From Desulfobulbus sp. (GTDB lineage Bacteria; Desulfobacterota; Desulfobulbia; Desulfobulbales; Desulfobulbaceae): 9,954 nucleotides of DNA. Shown here piece after piece: positions 1 through 6,990 of this stretch. The notes below the pieces were generated by a model. The model searched no databases. It was not told the origin of the DNA and worked only from the letters and a program-made list of their open reading frames with translations. Location: NCBI GenBank assembly GCA_028684915.1, contig JAQUEZ010000223.1, positions 1 to 9,954 of the forward strand, in the 5' to 3' direction. The position numbers and the translations under genes were made by a program. The stretch's first letter is position 1. Every line of letters starts with the position of its first letter.

Positions 1-1
1 G

Positions 2-91
2 ATATTCGATCTTGTATTTGGTATGGTTTTCTTGGCGATATTCCATACTCGCCAGTATAAGCCAGCTGCTAGCAGAATGCTACCCGCCTAA
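2..91 (+). CDS. Possible 3' end of an upstream gene (partial, low confidence)
   Basis: Reading from base 2, 29 codons are open from the window edge to a TAA at 89-91. The translation begins hydrophobic (FDLVFGMVFLAIF) and ends with a short polar tail, as would the last membrane helix of a small membrane protein. The stop lies in the loop of the hairpin at 83-99, so the terminator would sit right at the gene end. The other two forward frames are also open to stops at 58-60 and 105-107, so the frame choice rests only on the plausible hydrophobic segment. No family is recognised. The upstream sequence is needed to decide whether this is coding. Confidence 0.25.
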   Translation: MFDLVFGMVFLAIFHTRQYKPAASRMLPA

Positions 92-105
92 AAGGCGGGG
101 GTTTT
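83..105 (+). terminator. Rho-independent terminator-like hairpin
   Basis: CCCGCC (83-88) pairs perfectly with GGCGGG (94-99) around the five-base loop TAAAA. Two G and then TTTT (102-105) follow. This matches an intrinsic terminator for a transcript entering from the left edge, and it isolates the PadR operon promoter. The T-run is short. The GC palindrome with an A-rich loop also resembles REP-like or IS200/IS605-end palindromes, and a similar one lies at 6974-6990. Confidence 0.55.
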
Positions 106-158
106 AACCTTTTCTTCGGACGAATAAAATTCGAGATGCATGGCAAGCAAAAGCAGGG

Positions 159-189
159 CGATTAACCTGTAAATTTAGACAGTTAATCG
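159..189. promoter_or_regulatory. Imperfect 31-bp palindrome upstream of the PadR operon promoter
   Basis: CGATTAAC (159-166) is the exact reverse complement of GTTAATCG (182-189). Inside it, TGT (168-170) pairs with ACA (179-181), leaving one unpaired C (167) and an AT-rich eight-base centre. It ends 34 bases before the TTGACA box at 224. The size and symmetry fit a binding site for a dimeric regulator. No T-run follows, so it is not an obvious terminator. The protein that would bind is unknown. Confidence 0.35.
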
Positions 190-223
190 AAAATACTTTT
201 TACGAGGCCATCAGTATTTTTGG

Positions 224-253
224 TTGACAGCATTAATACGCACTCAGTATATA
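224..253 (+). promoter_or_regulatory. Sigma-70-type promoter of the PadR/ABC operon
   Basis: A perfect consensus -35 box, TTGACA, lies at 224-229. After 17-18 bases comes GTATAT or TATATA (247-253) as the -10. Transcription would begin near 260, a short distance before the ribosome site AAGGAG (271-276) and the TTG start at 283. Placing the promoter here also argues against an upstream TTG start at 220, which lies before the -35 box. Confidence 0.55.
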
Positions 254-257
254 TACT
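246..257. promoter_or_regulatory. Candidate PadR operator (perfect 12-bp palindrome over the -10)
   Basis: AGTATATATACT is a perfect palindrome that covers the likely -10 box. A repressor bound here would block RNA polymerase. PadR-family proteins are commonly autorepressors that bind dyads in their own promoters, and the first gene of this operon encodes one, so autoregulation is the simplest inference. The same AGTAT/ATACT half-sites recur at 193-197 with 213-217, and at 45-49 with 54-58. Confidence 0.4.
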
Positions 258-282
258 TTTATATATTAATAAGGAGAATAAC

Positions 283-852
283 TTGTCCATTAAATATGCG
301 ATCCTCGGGATTTTGGCTGAACAGGATCTCCACGGATATGAACTCAAAGCCAGCTTTGACGACAGGGTCGGGGAATTCTGGAGCCTCAATTTCGGTCAAA
401 TCTATTCCACCCTCGACCGCCTGGAAAAGGAAGAGCTGGTTACACATGACCGTGAAACCCAGGAGAGGCGGCCGGATCGCAAAATATTTCGCATCACCCC
501 GCAGGGCCGGGAATCGCTTGCGGAGTGGCTGACCGCACCGGTCGGCAAAGTGCGTGCTTTACGAGACGAATTTTTCATCAAGCTCGTGTTTATGGATAAG
601 AGCGATGCTGCTCCGATCCTGGCGTTGATTGAGAAACAAAAGGCTCTTTATATAAAACGAATGAGCCAGCTTACCCAACGGAAGCTCGCCGTTAAAAAAG
701 GGGTGCAGGGTATGCACGCCTTGACCACTGAGTTACTCATTGATGCGGGGCTTTTTCATGCCGAGGCCGATATCCGGTGGCTGGAGATTTGCGCATCGAA
801 AATCAAGGCGGCTTTGGCAGAGAAGCCGACAAAGGAGAGAGGAGATGATTGA
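283..852 (+). CDS. PadR-family transcriptional regulator
   Basis: This 189-residue protein is a PadR-type winged-helix regulator, a cytoplasmic DNA-binding dimer that typically represses transport or detoxification genes until an effector binds. The N-terminal stretch SIKYAILGILAEQDLHGYEL is the classic PadR helix 1-2 region. The recognition-helix segment is FGQIYSTLDRLEKEELV (about residues 37-53), and the wing contains RKIFRITPQG (66-75). The C-terminal half is alpha-helical and charged, as in the PadR C-terminal dimerisation domain. I chose the TTG start at 283 because AAGGAG lies six bases upstream and the family's N-terminal motif begins at once. A TTG at 220 in the same frame would lie upstream of the promoter's -35 box. 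The gene overlaps the ATPase gene by 8 bases, so it is the first gene of the operon and probably controls it. The inducer is unknown. Confidence 0.9.
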   Translation: MSIKYAILGILAEQDLHGYELKASFDDRVGEFWSLNFGQIYSTLDRLEKEELVTHDRETQERRPDRKIFRITPQGRESLAEWLTAPVGKVRALRDEFFIKLVFMDKSDAAPILALIEKQKALYIKRMSQLTQRKLAVKKGVQGMHALTTELLIDAGLFHAEADIRWLEICASKIKAALAEKPTKERGDD

Positions 853-1540
853 TCTCAGCAAGGTTGGTAAAATGTACCGGCAAGGAACGCGTGAAGTCCA
901 TGCCCTAAAGCATATCACTTTACATATCGGCAAGGGAGAGTTCCTCAGCGTCATGGGGCCAAGCGGATCCGGCAAGAGCACGCTCCTGAACCTGATCGGG
1001 GGACTTGATCAGGCGACCTCGGGCGAGGTTTTCCTGGATGGTAAAGCCCTGCACGCGATCACCGATATCGAGCTGACCTTGATCAGACGAAGGCGAATCG
1101 GCTACATCTTCCAATTTTTCAATCTCCTGCCTCTGCTCACCGCCGAAGAAAATGTCGGTCTGCCCTTGTTGATTGACGGCTTCCCGTTTTCCCAGGTCAG
1201 ACCCAGAGCAGCGGCCCTGCTCGACCAGGTCGGGTTAGGCGACCGAATCGGACACCGGCCGGAACAGCTCTCGGGCGGGGAGATGCAGCGGGTGGCCATT
1301 GCCCGGGCGCTGATCACCGATCCGGCGGTCATCCTCGCCGACGAGCCCACCGGCAACCTCGATTCCCACACCAGCGAGGAAATTTTTCTTCTCCTCCGCA
1401 CCCTTAACGACCAGGGACAGACCATCGTCATGGTGACCCACGACCCCAAGGCCGCGGCCTACGGGAGCCGGGTTATCACCATGCAGGACGGCAGTCTGGC
1501 CGAAGATGTGGTCATCGGGGAGATCGAACCATGCCTCTGA
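845..1540 (+). CDS. ABC transporter ATP-binding protein, LolD/MacB type
   Basis: This 231-residue ATPase powers the FtsX-type permease encoded next. All nucleotide-binding motifs are intact: Walker [10 protein letters not shown] (38-46), Q-loop Gln90, signature LSGGEMQRV (142-150), Walker B VILADE (162-167), D-loop GNLD (170-173) and H-loop His199. The DEPTGNLD stretch and overall length match the LolD/MacB/YbbA subfamily. Members drive mechanotransmission in extraction or efflux systems rather than classic alternating-access transport. The ATG at 845 follows a purine-rich ribosome site (about 831-844). An in-frame ATG at 740 would give an implausible 35-residue extension inside the PadR gene. 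It overlaps the PadR gene by 8 bases and the permease gene by 10, which suggests translational coupling. I give no gene symbol because LolD, MacB and YbbA cannot be separated by reading alone. Confidence 0.93.
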   Translation: MIDLSKVGKMYRQGTREVHALKHITLHIGKGEFLSVMGPSGSGKSTLLNLIGGLDQATSGEVFLDGKALHAITDIELTLIRRRRIGYIFQFFNLLPLLTAEENVGLPLLIDGFPFSQVRPRAAALLDQVGLGDRIGHRPEQLSGGEMQRVAIARALITDPAVILADEPTGNLDSHTSEEIFLLLRTLNDQGQTIVMVTHDPKAAAYGSRVITMQDGSLAEDVVIGEIEPCL

Positions 1541-4122
1541 TCAATCTGCTTAGGCATATCAGCCTCAAACACCTGCGCTTGCAGAAAATGCAGATTGTCC
1601 TGGCGATTTCCGGCATCTGTCTCGGGGTGGCCGCCATGGTGGCCATCGATCTGGTGAACCGGAGCGTGCTCAGGGCCTGCGAGGATTCGATCAATCATGC
1701 CACCGGTCGGGCCGTACTCCAGATCACCGGCGCTGATTCCGGCTTTCCCGAGGAGATCCTGGAGCGGATGCAGCATCTGCCCGGAATCGAATATGCGGTC
1801 CCGGTGATCGAGGCGACTGCCAGTCTGGCCAGCGGTAAGGAACGGGCCTTAATGATCCTTGGCATCGATGTCCTCCAGGACCACCACATCCGCGATTACA
1901 GCATCACCGACGAGTCGGCGGAGATTCCGGACCCGCTGCTCTTCCTGGCCAAACGGGATTCCATTCTCCTCACCCGGGCCATGTCGGCACAGACCGGGAT
2001 CGGTATCGATCAGGAGATCAGCGTTCAGACCGTGGCCGGGCTGAAGACCTTCAAGGTGCGCGGTCTGCTCAATCCCGAGGGGCCGGCCAGGGTGGCAGGT
2101 GGCGACATTGCTATCATGGATTTCTATGCCGCCCAGTTGGCCTTTGGCAAAGAGGGGCGGCTCGACCGGATCGACATCAGCTTTTTGCCCGGTCAGGACT
2201 TCGCTGCCATGAAGGCGCGCATTGAAAGCGCTCTGCCCCCCGGTTATGACGTCGATACCCCAGCCGGCCGGACTCGACAGGTTGAGATCCTGCTCAGCCA
2301 TTTCCGCACCAGTTTGGCGCTGGTGGGCGGCATGGCCCTGTTCGTCGGCATGTATCTGATCTACAACACGGTTTCCATCACTGTGGTCCAACGTCGCCGG
2401 GAAACAGGCATCCTTCGCGCCCTGGGCGCTGGCCGCAGCCAGATCACCGGTCTTTTTCTGGTGGAAATCCTGCTGCTCTCGACTCTGGCCTCCCTGCTGG
2501 GCATCGGCCTAGGACTTGTTTTTTCCAAAGCCAGTGTCGGCGTGGTGGCTAGGAGCGTCACCGATATGTATGTCCGTACTCCGGTGACCGAGCTGAGTTT
2601 CTCTTGGCTGGCCTTGGCGCAAAACGGCATAATCGGTATCATTGCCAGCCTGATTGCCGCTCTTCTTCCTGCACTCGCCGCTGCCAGGGTTGCACCTGCA
2701 TTGGCTATCCGTTCCGTGCCCTATGCTCCGGAGAGTTCAATGTCCGGCAAGCGTGCCAAGATCGCCGCGCCGCTTTGTCTGCTGCTGGCCCTGTTGTGCC
2801 TGTTTCTGTTTGAAAGTGCTGACGCGGGAACGTCCCTGCGCAGCGTTGGCCCAATTTTTGTGGCCGGTCTCCTGCTGCTGCTGGGCCTATCGCTGGCTGC
2901 GCCACTTCTGCTAATCCGGCTCGCTCCCCTGCTGCACGGTTTTCTGGCTCGCCTGTTCGGGGCTCAAGGACGAATCGCAGGCCTCAACTTGCAAAAAAAC
3001 GCCACCCGTAACGGGGTGGCGATGGCCGCCATCCTGTGCAGCATCGCCTTCTTTGTCAGTTCGGCCAACACGGTCCACAGCATGCGGGGCTCGCTCTCGG
3101 AATGGTTCGATTCGATCATCCGCGCCGATCTCCTTATCAGCTCGGGGCATCCACTGGCCACGGGCGGGGCGCCCACCATCGCCATGCCGGCTGAGATGCT
3201 GCACGAGATGGAAAAGGTCCCTGGGGTTAAGACCGTGGAGCCGTTCCGCAAAAATCGGGTGAGCTACAACGGCCGCAAAGTCATGCTTGAGATCTTCGAT
3301 GTGGCGCTGCGCATGGAATATTGCCCGGCGATGATCGCGGTCGGCAATCGCGAGGACATGGCCCGCCAGTTGCCCGGCCAGGATAATGTGGTGGTCAACG
3401 AGGGCTTTGCCCTCAAGGAGCGGGTAAAGCCGGGCGACACCCTTGTCTTGCCGACCCCCCATGGTCCGGTTCGTTTCGGTGTGGCGGCGGTGATTGTCTG
3501 TTTCACTTCGGATGCCGGTGTGATCTGGATGGATGTCAACACCTATCGCCGCCACTGGCAGGATCCCCTGGTCGATACCTACGAGGTGCTGATCAAACCC
3601 GGCGCCAGTATCGAAACAGTCCGCCAGGCCATCCTCGACCGGTTCCAGGATGAACGAAAGCTCTTCGCCCTGCCAGCGGCCGAATTCAAGGCCGAGGTAC
3701 AAAATATCCTGGATCGCTCCTTTGTGATGACCAACGCGGTCAACATCATCACCCTGATCGTTGCCGGCTTGGGGATCATCATCACCCTGCTGGCCTCGGT
3801 CATGGAACGGACCAGGGAAATCGGCATCCTGCGGGGGATTGGCATGCAACGAGGCCAGGTCTCGGCGGTGGTGCTAATCGAATCGGCCCTGCTAGGGGCT
3901 TTGGGCGGGATTCTGGGCAGTAGCGCCGGTATCCTAATCGGCTGGATGACCATGGAAGGGTTGATCCGCCTCGATTTCGGGGCCAGCATGAGCTACCACA
4001 TCCACGGCTTGGCCCTGGCCGGGGCCCTGCTGCTTGCCGTTCTCCTTTCGGCCCTGGCCGGCGTCTATCCCGCCAGACGGGCCGCAACCACCAATATCGT
4101 CGAGGCGCTCAATTATGAATAA
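1531..4122 (+). CDS. ABC transporter permease with two FtsX domains (LolCE/YbbP-like)
   Basis: This 863-residue inner-membrane protein carries two FtsX/MacB-type halves in one chain. I see about ten membrane segments, near residues 20-42, 258-282, 307-333, 359-387, 411-429, 439-468, 494-512, 734-757, 780-805 and 825-850. Large periplasmic domains lie at about 45-255 and 515-730. After the second helix of each half there is a cytoplasmic coupling motif, RRRETGILRALGAG (about 288-301) and ERTREIGILRGIGM (about 759-772), typical of type VII ABC permeases. Length and layout resemble YbbP-like proteins rather than separate LolC and LolE, which have four helices each. With the preceding ATPase it should form an extractor that passes cargo to a periplasmic partner. 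The ATG at 1531 has GGGGAG eight bases upstream and overlaps the ATPase gene by 10 bases. No frameshift is visible. The substrate is not deducible from this gene alone. Confidence 0.9.
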   Translation: MPLINLLRHISLKHLRLQKMQIVLAISGICLGVAAMVAIDLVNRSVLRACEDSINHATGRAVLQITGADSGFPEEILERMQHLPGIEYAVPVIEATASLASGKERALMILGIDVLQDHHIRDYSITDESAEIPDPLLFLAKRDSILLTRAMSAQTGIGIDQEISVQTVAGLKTFKVRGLLNPEGPARVAGGDIAIMDFYAAQLAFGKEGRLDRIDISFLPGQDFAAMKARIESALPPGYDVDTPAGRTRQVEILLSHFRTSLALVGGMALFVGMYLIYNTVSITVVQRRRETGILRALGAGRSQITGLFLVEILLLSTLASLLGIGLGLVFSKASVGVVARSVTDMYVRTPVTELSFSWLALAQNGIIGIIASLIAALLPALAAARVAPALAIRSVPYAPESSMSGKRAKIAAPLCLLLALLCLFLFESADAGTSLRSVGPIFVAGLLLLLGLSLAAPLLLIRLAPLLHGFLARLFGAQGRIAGLNLQKNATRNGVAMAAILCSIAFFVSSANTVHSMRGSLSEWFDSIIRADLLISSGHPLATGGAPTIAMPAEMLHEMEKVPGVKTVEPFRKNRVSYNGRKVMLEIFDVALRMEYCPAMIAVGNREDMARQLPGQDNVVVNEGFALKERVKPGDTLVLPTPHGPVRFGVAAVIVCFTSDAGVIWMDVNTYRRHWQDPLVDTYEVLIKPGASIETVRQAILDRFQDERKLFALPAAEFKAEVQNILDRSFVMTNAVNIITLIVAGLGIIITLLASVMERTREIGILRGIGMQRGQVSAVVLIESALLGALGGILGSSAGILIGWMTMEGLIRLDFGASMSYHIHGLALAGALLLAVLLSALAGVYPARRAATTNIVEALNYE

Positions 4123-4915
4123 TGGATGGATACAGAGGAAGAGACAGGGAATATGGGCGCTGTGCCTGCTGGTCGGCACGCTCCTGTGTACCGGTCAGGC
4201 CCAGGCGATCAATGGCCGCCAGGTCTATGAACAGGTGCATGCCCTCAGGATCAGGGCCCTGGATCGCAAGACCGAATTCAGCATGACGCTCTTTGACAAG
4301 GGCGGCGCCACCCGCAACCGGACCGCGACCGAATACAGTAAAAAGGCGGAGGGTGAGGCCTACAAGGTGCTGGTGATCTTCAAGACCCCGCCGGATCTCA
4401 ATGATGTCGGCTTCCTGATCCATGCCCGCAATTTCGCCGACCGTGACCTCTGGGCTTATTTCCCGGAATTCAAGCGGATTCGCCGGATTCCGACCACCTC
4501 GCAGGACGACTCCTTTTTCGGTTCCGATTTTTCCTATGATGATTTCGGCGGCCCGCCCAACCTGGACGACTACACCTTCACCATCCTAAGGGAGGAAGTG
4601 CAGGATTCCAGACCGTGCTATGTGGTCGAGGTGGAACCCAAAATTCACCGCAAATGGACCCGCTACCAGGCCTGGGTGGACAAGGAACAGTTCGTCCATC
4701 GCAAAATTGTTTATTTTCAGGACCAGGCCCCCTACCGAATCGGCACCTTTGCCGATGTCCGGGTGATCGATACCCTGCCCACCGCCTTCCGGATGGAGAT
4801 GAAAAACCTCAAAACCAGTCATTGGACCGAGGTCGTAATCGAAGACATCCTTTACCATACCAGCCACCCCGATGATTTCTTCACCCAACGGTCCCTGGAA
4901 CGGGCCGGCAGATAA
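4115..4915 (+). CDS. LolA-like outer-membrane lipoprotein-sorting protein (PF17131 type)
   Basis: This 266-residue protein has a clear signal peptide: basic WIQRKR, a hydrophobic core (IWALCLLVGTLLC) and probable cleavage after AQA at residue 31. It is therefore periplasmic. The mature part matches the LolA-like family often annotated as outer membrane lipoprotein-sorting protein. It has a YKVLVIFKTPPDLNDVGFL strand region (about 82-100), then LWAYFPEFKRIRRIPTTS (about 112-129), and a following Phe/Gly/Asp-rich segment with GSDFSYDDFGG. The fold would be an open half-barrel that shields acyl chains. The ATG at 4115 overlaps the permease stop by 8 bases and is preceded by GAGG. An in-frame upstream start at 4034 would bury the signal peptide. 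In this operon it is the natural carrier between the ABC permease and the outer-membrane barrel. Its cargo (lipoprotein, lipid or other hydrophobic molecule) is inferred, not shown. Confidence 0.87.
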   Translation: MNNGWIQRKRQGIWALCLLVGTLLCTGQAQAINGRQVYEQVHALRIRALDRKTEFSMTLFDKGGATRNRTATEYSKKAEGEAYKVLVIFKTPPDLNDVGFLIHARNFADRDLWAYFPEFKRIRRIPTTSQDDSFFGSDFSYDDFGGPPNLDDYTFTILREEVQDSRPCYVVEVEPKIHRKWTRYQAWVDKEQFVHRKIVYFQDQAPYRIGTFADVRVIDTLPTAFRMEMKNLKTSHWTEVVIEDILYHTSHPDDFFTQRSLERAGR

Positions 4916-4916
4916 G

Positions 4917-6269
4917 GTGGGCATACGAATCGAGAGCCGGTTTGACCCTTATCTACCGTCGGTCGTTCTCCTTTCCTCGCTCATCGCCGGGACCGCATCC
5001 TGTTTTGGCGGCACCGAGGATGCTCTTGCCGTCAGTGGCCAGTTGAAGCTCTCGGCGGATTACGCCTTGGATCGGCACAGTGCAAGGGAAAACCCCGAGT
5101 TAGCCGCCAGGCTGATACTCGATGATCAGCGGACTGCCTGGAACCTGCACGCTTGGATCGAAGGAACTTGGGAATTGAACGATGGTGACCAGCGGGGAAC
5201 TGCCTGCAAATATTTCGACAGCGTCTACGAGAGTGAGCCCCGGCCGTTCGATGCCAAAGAACTCTTTGCCGAGCGGAAAGCGGTTGGCATCGATTGGCGG
5301 ATTGGCGTGCAACGGTTTTCCTGGGGCCGGCTTGATGAATACCCGATCAATGATCTTTTCAACCCTTGGGATTACGATCAATTCATCATCAAACCCATGG
5401 AAGAGCGGAAGGTCGGTGTGCCGGCCGTGTCAGCCGGCTTCGGTGGGCTGGACTGGTCTGCTCAGTTGGTTTGGGTGCCCTGGTTTGTGCCGTATCGTTT
5501 GCCCTCCCCTGAGAGCCGGTGGGCCATGACCGCAACGGACCAGGAGCCGGACCTGCCGGCCAGAACACTGGACAACGGCGCTTTCGGAGTCAGAGTGCAA
5601 TGGATGGGCGAAATCGAGAGCGCGCTCAGTTTTTTCCACGGTTACGATCCGCGACCGGTCTTTGAGAGAACATTACGATCCGTTACCAATTCCAATGCCG
5701 GATGGAATGGCTATGATTTTGTGCCGACCTTTCATAAGATAACGTCTGTGGGCATGGATGCGGCCATAGTGATTGGACCGGTGAGCCTGCGGGGAGAAAC
5801 GGCCTGGACCGGAAATCGGGTCTTCAACATCCACCCAGCACTCTGGAACGATTCGGATCTCCAGTCATATAACACCGGCGGACTGAGTCCGATCGAGCGT
5901 GAATGCGACACTTTGGACTATGGACTCGCCGCCGACTACCGTCCTTTCGAGGACGGCCTGCTCACCATCCAGGCGCAGCAAACCGCCATGCTCTCGCGGC
6001 CGGACAGCCTATATGAACGTCAAATTGAAACCTTGCTCTGGGTGAATCTCAAGGTCGACTGGTTAAACCAGAAGATCGAAACCCATTGCAATCTCGCGCA
6101 TAATCCTGAGCACGGCGCCAGCATGATCCGGGCAGGAGTCACCTATGTATTCACCGATTCCTGGAAAACAAACCTTACCGCTGTCATCCTCAGCGGACCG
6201 CCGCAATCCCTCTTCGGCAGATACGCCATGAACGACCAGATTCGCTTGGAATTGGTATATCAGTGGTAA
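4917..6269 (+). CDS. DUF1302-like outer-membrane beta-barrel protein
   Basis: With a GTG start at 4917 this is about 450 residues. The N-terminus has a signal-like hydrophobic run (LPSVVLLSSLIAGTAS). The Cys that follows (residue 29) lacks a good lipobox, so simple cleavage is more likely than lipidation. The body has alternating polar and hydrophobic strands with many Trp and Tyr. The motif GVQRFSWGRLDEYPINDLFN (from about residue 130), with PWDYDQ following, is like the WG...D..NP.D signature of DUF1302-family outer-membrane proteins. The chain ends in LELVYQW, a terminal strand with a final aromatic residue, as the BAM complex prefers. An ATG at 4872 in the same frame would overlap the LolA-like gene by 44 bases and make an overly long signal n-region. 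Neither start has a strong ribosome site, and GTG 4917 abuts the previous stop. It probably serves as the outer-membrane acceptor or channel for the upstream transporter. Confidence 0.75.
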   Translation: MGIRIESRFDPYLPSVVLLSSLIAGTASCFGGTEDALAVSGQLKLSADYALDRHSARENPELAARLILDDQRTAWNLHAWIEGTWELNDGDQRGTACKYFDSVYESEPRPFDAKELFAERKAVGIDWRIGVQRFSWGRLDEYPINDLFNPWDYDQFIIKPMEERKVGVPAVSAGFGGLDWSAQLVWVPWFVPYRLPSPESRWAMTATDQEPDLPARTLDNGAFGVRVQWMGEIESALSFFHGYDPRPVFERTLRSVTNSNAGWNGYDFVPTFHKITSVGMDAAIVIGPVSLRGETAWTGNRVFNIHPALWNDSDLQSYNTGGLSPIERECDTLDYGLAADYRPFEDGLLTIQAQQTAMLSRPDSLYERQIETLLWVNLKVDWLNQKIETHCNLAHNPEHGASMIRAGVTYVFTDSWKTNLTAVILSGPPQSLFGRYAMNDQIRLELVYQW

Positions 6270-6330
6270 GCGTTCTCGTAAAAAAAAAGGTCCCCTGTAA
6301 AATTTCCCAATGCAAAATGAGGAGTGCGAC
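6270..6330 (+). other. Short intergenic region after the transporter operon
   Basis: An A9 run (6280-6288) and an AT-rich TGTAAAAT (6296-6303) are visible. The latter could serve as an extended -10 for the downstream genes, but I see no convincing -35 box. There is no clear stem-loop terminator after the barrel gene, so read-through into the next genes cannot be excluded. Confidence 0.25.
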
Positions 6331-6417
6331 ATGCCAAGCGGCTCGTATGTATGGTCCTATCTCTCGATTACTGTCATTCAGGCTGAAACTCAACAATTCA
6401 TACAGGAGAATTTATGA
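6331..6417 (+). CDS. Possible 28-residue small protein or leader peptide
   Basis: ATG at 6331 is preceded at six bases by GAGGAG (6319-6324). It opens 28 codons ending at TGA 6415-6417. The stop overlaps the ATG of the next gene as ATGA (6414-6417), a typical coupling arrangement. The peptide starts MPSGSYVWSYLSITVI and ends polar and acidic (QENL). No family is recognised. It may be a leader that couples ribosomes onto the FMN-binding gene, a small protein, or chance, because the downstream gene also has its own AGGAG (6404-6408). Confidence 0.35.
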   Translation: MPSGSYVWSYLSITVIQAETQQFIQENL

Positions 6418-6902
6418 ACATTCATGAACACTGGGAGTTGATTAAAGGCATTGTACAGGTGGCAGTGAAGAGTTCTCACCACCTGTCTTTTGCTACAGTA
6501 ACCGAAGATGGTTCCCCATACGTTACACCAATTGGGTCACTCATTCTCAGAGACGATTGCACAGGCTATTATTTTGAGGAATACACAAAACAAACGCCTA
6601 TTAATATGAGAAATAACCAGAGGATTTCTATCCTTGCGGTTAATAGTGGGTTCTGGTTTTGGATAAAAGCGATTTACTCCGGAAAGTTCTCTTCTCATCC
6701 TGGAATTCGTCTTCACGGTAAAGTAGGTAACCGTCGTCCGGCAACAGAAGATGAAATTGCCGCATGGCGAAATCGTGTTAAGGGCGTTCGGAGGACAAAA
6801 GCTTATGAACTCATTTGGAAAAACCTCAAAAATGTGCGTGACATTCAATTCGACTCATTTGAGCCTATTACAGCAGGAAAAATGACAAAAAATTTGGTTT
6901 AG
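6414..6902 (+). CDS. Pyridoxamine 5'-phosphate oxidase-like FMN-binding split-barrel protein
   Basis: This 162-residue protein belongs to the PNPOx-like split-barrel group, small cytoplasmic dimers that usually bind FMN (sometimes F420 or haem). The diagnostic first hairpin is LSFATVTEDGSPYVTPIGSL (24-43). A short strand with YYFEEYTKQTPINMRNNQRI follows (about 52-71), where the family contacts the flavin phosphate, and then SILAVN. The C-terminal third is helical and basic (AWRNRVKGVRRTKAYELIWKN) and may cover the cofactor. The substrate cannot be told. Most relatives are annotated only as general stress or FMN-binding proteins. The start is supported by AGGAG at 6404-6408. A hand count over 6421-6600 gives about 43% G+C, clearly below the transporter genes upstream, and AT-rich codons are frequent. 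This hints at separate acquisition. Confidence 0.82.
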   Translation: MNIHEHWELIKGIVQVAVKSSHHLSFATVTEDGSPYVTPIGSLILRDDCTGYYFEEYTKQTPINMRNNQRISILAVNSGFWFWIKAIYSGKFSSHPGIRLHGKVGNRRPATEDEIAAWRNRVKGVRRTKAYELIWKNLKNVRDIQFDSFEPITAGKMTKNLV

Positions 6903-6973
6903 AGTAGCATAGCCAACTGAATCTGCACGCCGTGATTGGGTATATAAAAAAATAAGAAGAATTGGAAGACATC

Positions 6974-6990
6974 CCCCGGCAAAGCCGGGG
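6974..6990. repeat. GC-rich palindrome in the intergenic region (terminator- or REP-like)
   Basis: CCCCGGC (6974-6980) pairs perfectly with GCCGGGG (6984-6990) around the three-base loop AAA, and ATTTACCC follows. It lies 71 bases after the FMN-binding gene. It could help end that transcript, but it has no T-run. Its form, a short GC stem with an A-rich loop flanked by GAAGACAT and ATTTACC, resembles REP-like or IS200/IS605-end palindromes and echoes the hairpin at 83-99. Confidence 0.45.

Noticed and set aside
220..282. Extended N-terminus of the PadR protein from a TTG at 220
   Set aside because: This start lies before the TTGACA -35 box and has no ribosome site. The family motif begins exactly at the TTG at 283, which has AAGGAG six bases upstream.
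740..844. Extended N-terminus of the ATPase from ATG 740
   Set aside because: It would add 35 basic residues read from PadR coding sequence. ABC ATPases of this family begin a few residues before the first strand, which fits ATG 845.
1849..2391. 180-codon minus-strand frame inside the permease gene
   Set aside because: Same mirror-frame signature, no ribosome site or domain, and the sense frame is an unbroken ABC permease.
2911..3849. 312-codon open frame on the minus strand
   Set aside because: It lies wholly antisense to the permease gene. Its product is rich in His, Asp and Gly with no recognisable domain, typical of the mirror frame of a G+C-rich gene.
4587..4594. Shine-Dalgarno-like AAGGGAGG inside the LolA-like gene
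   Set aside because: It is followed by a GTG at an unsuitably short distance, and a start there would cut the conserved fold. It is read as a chance codon combination.
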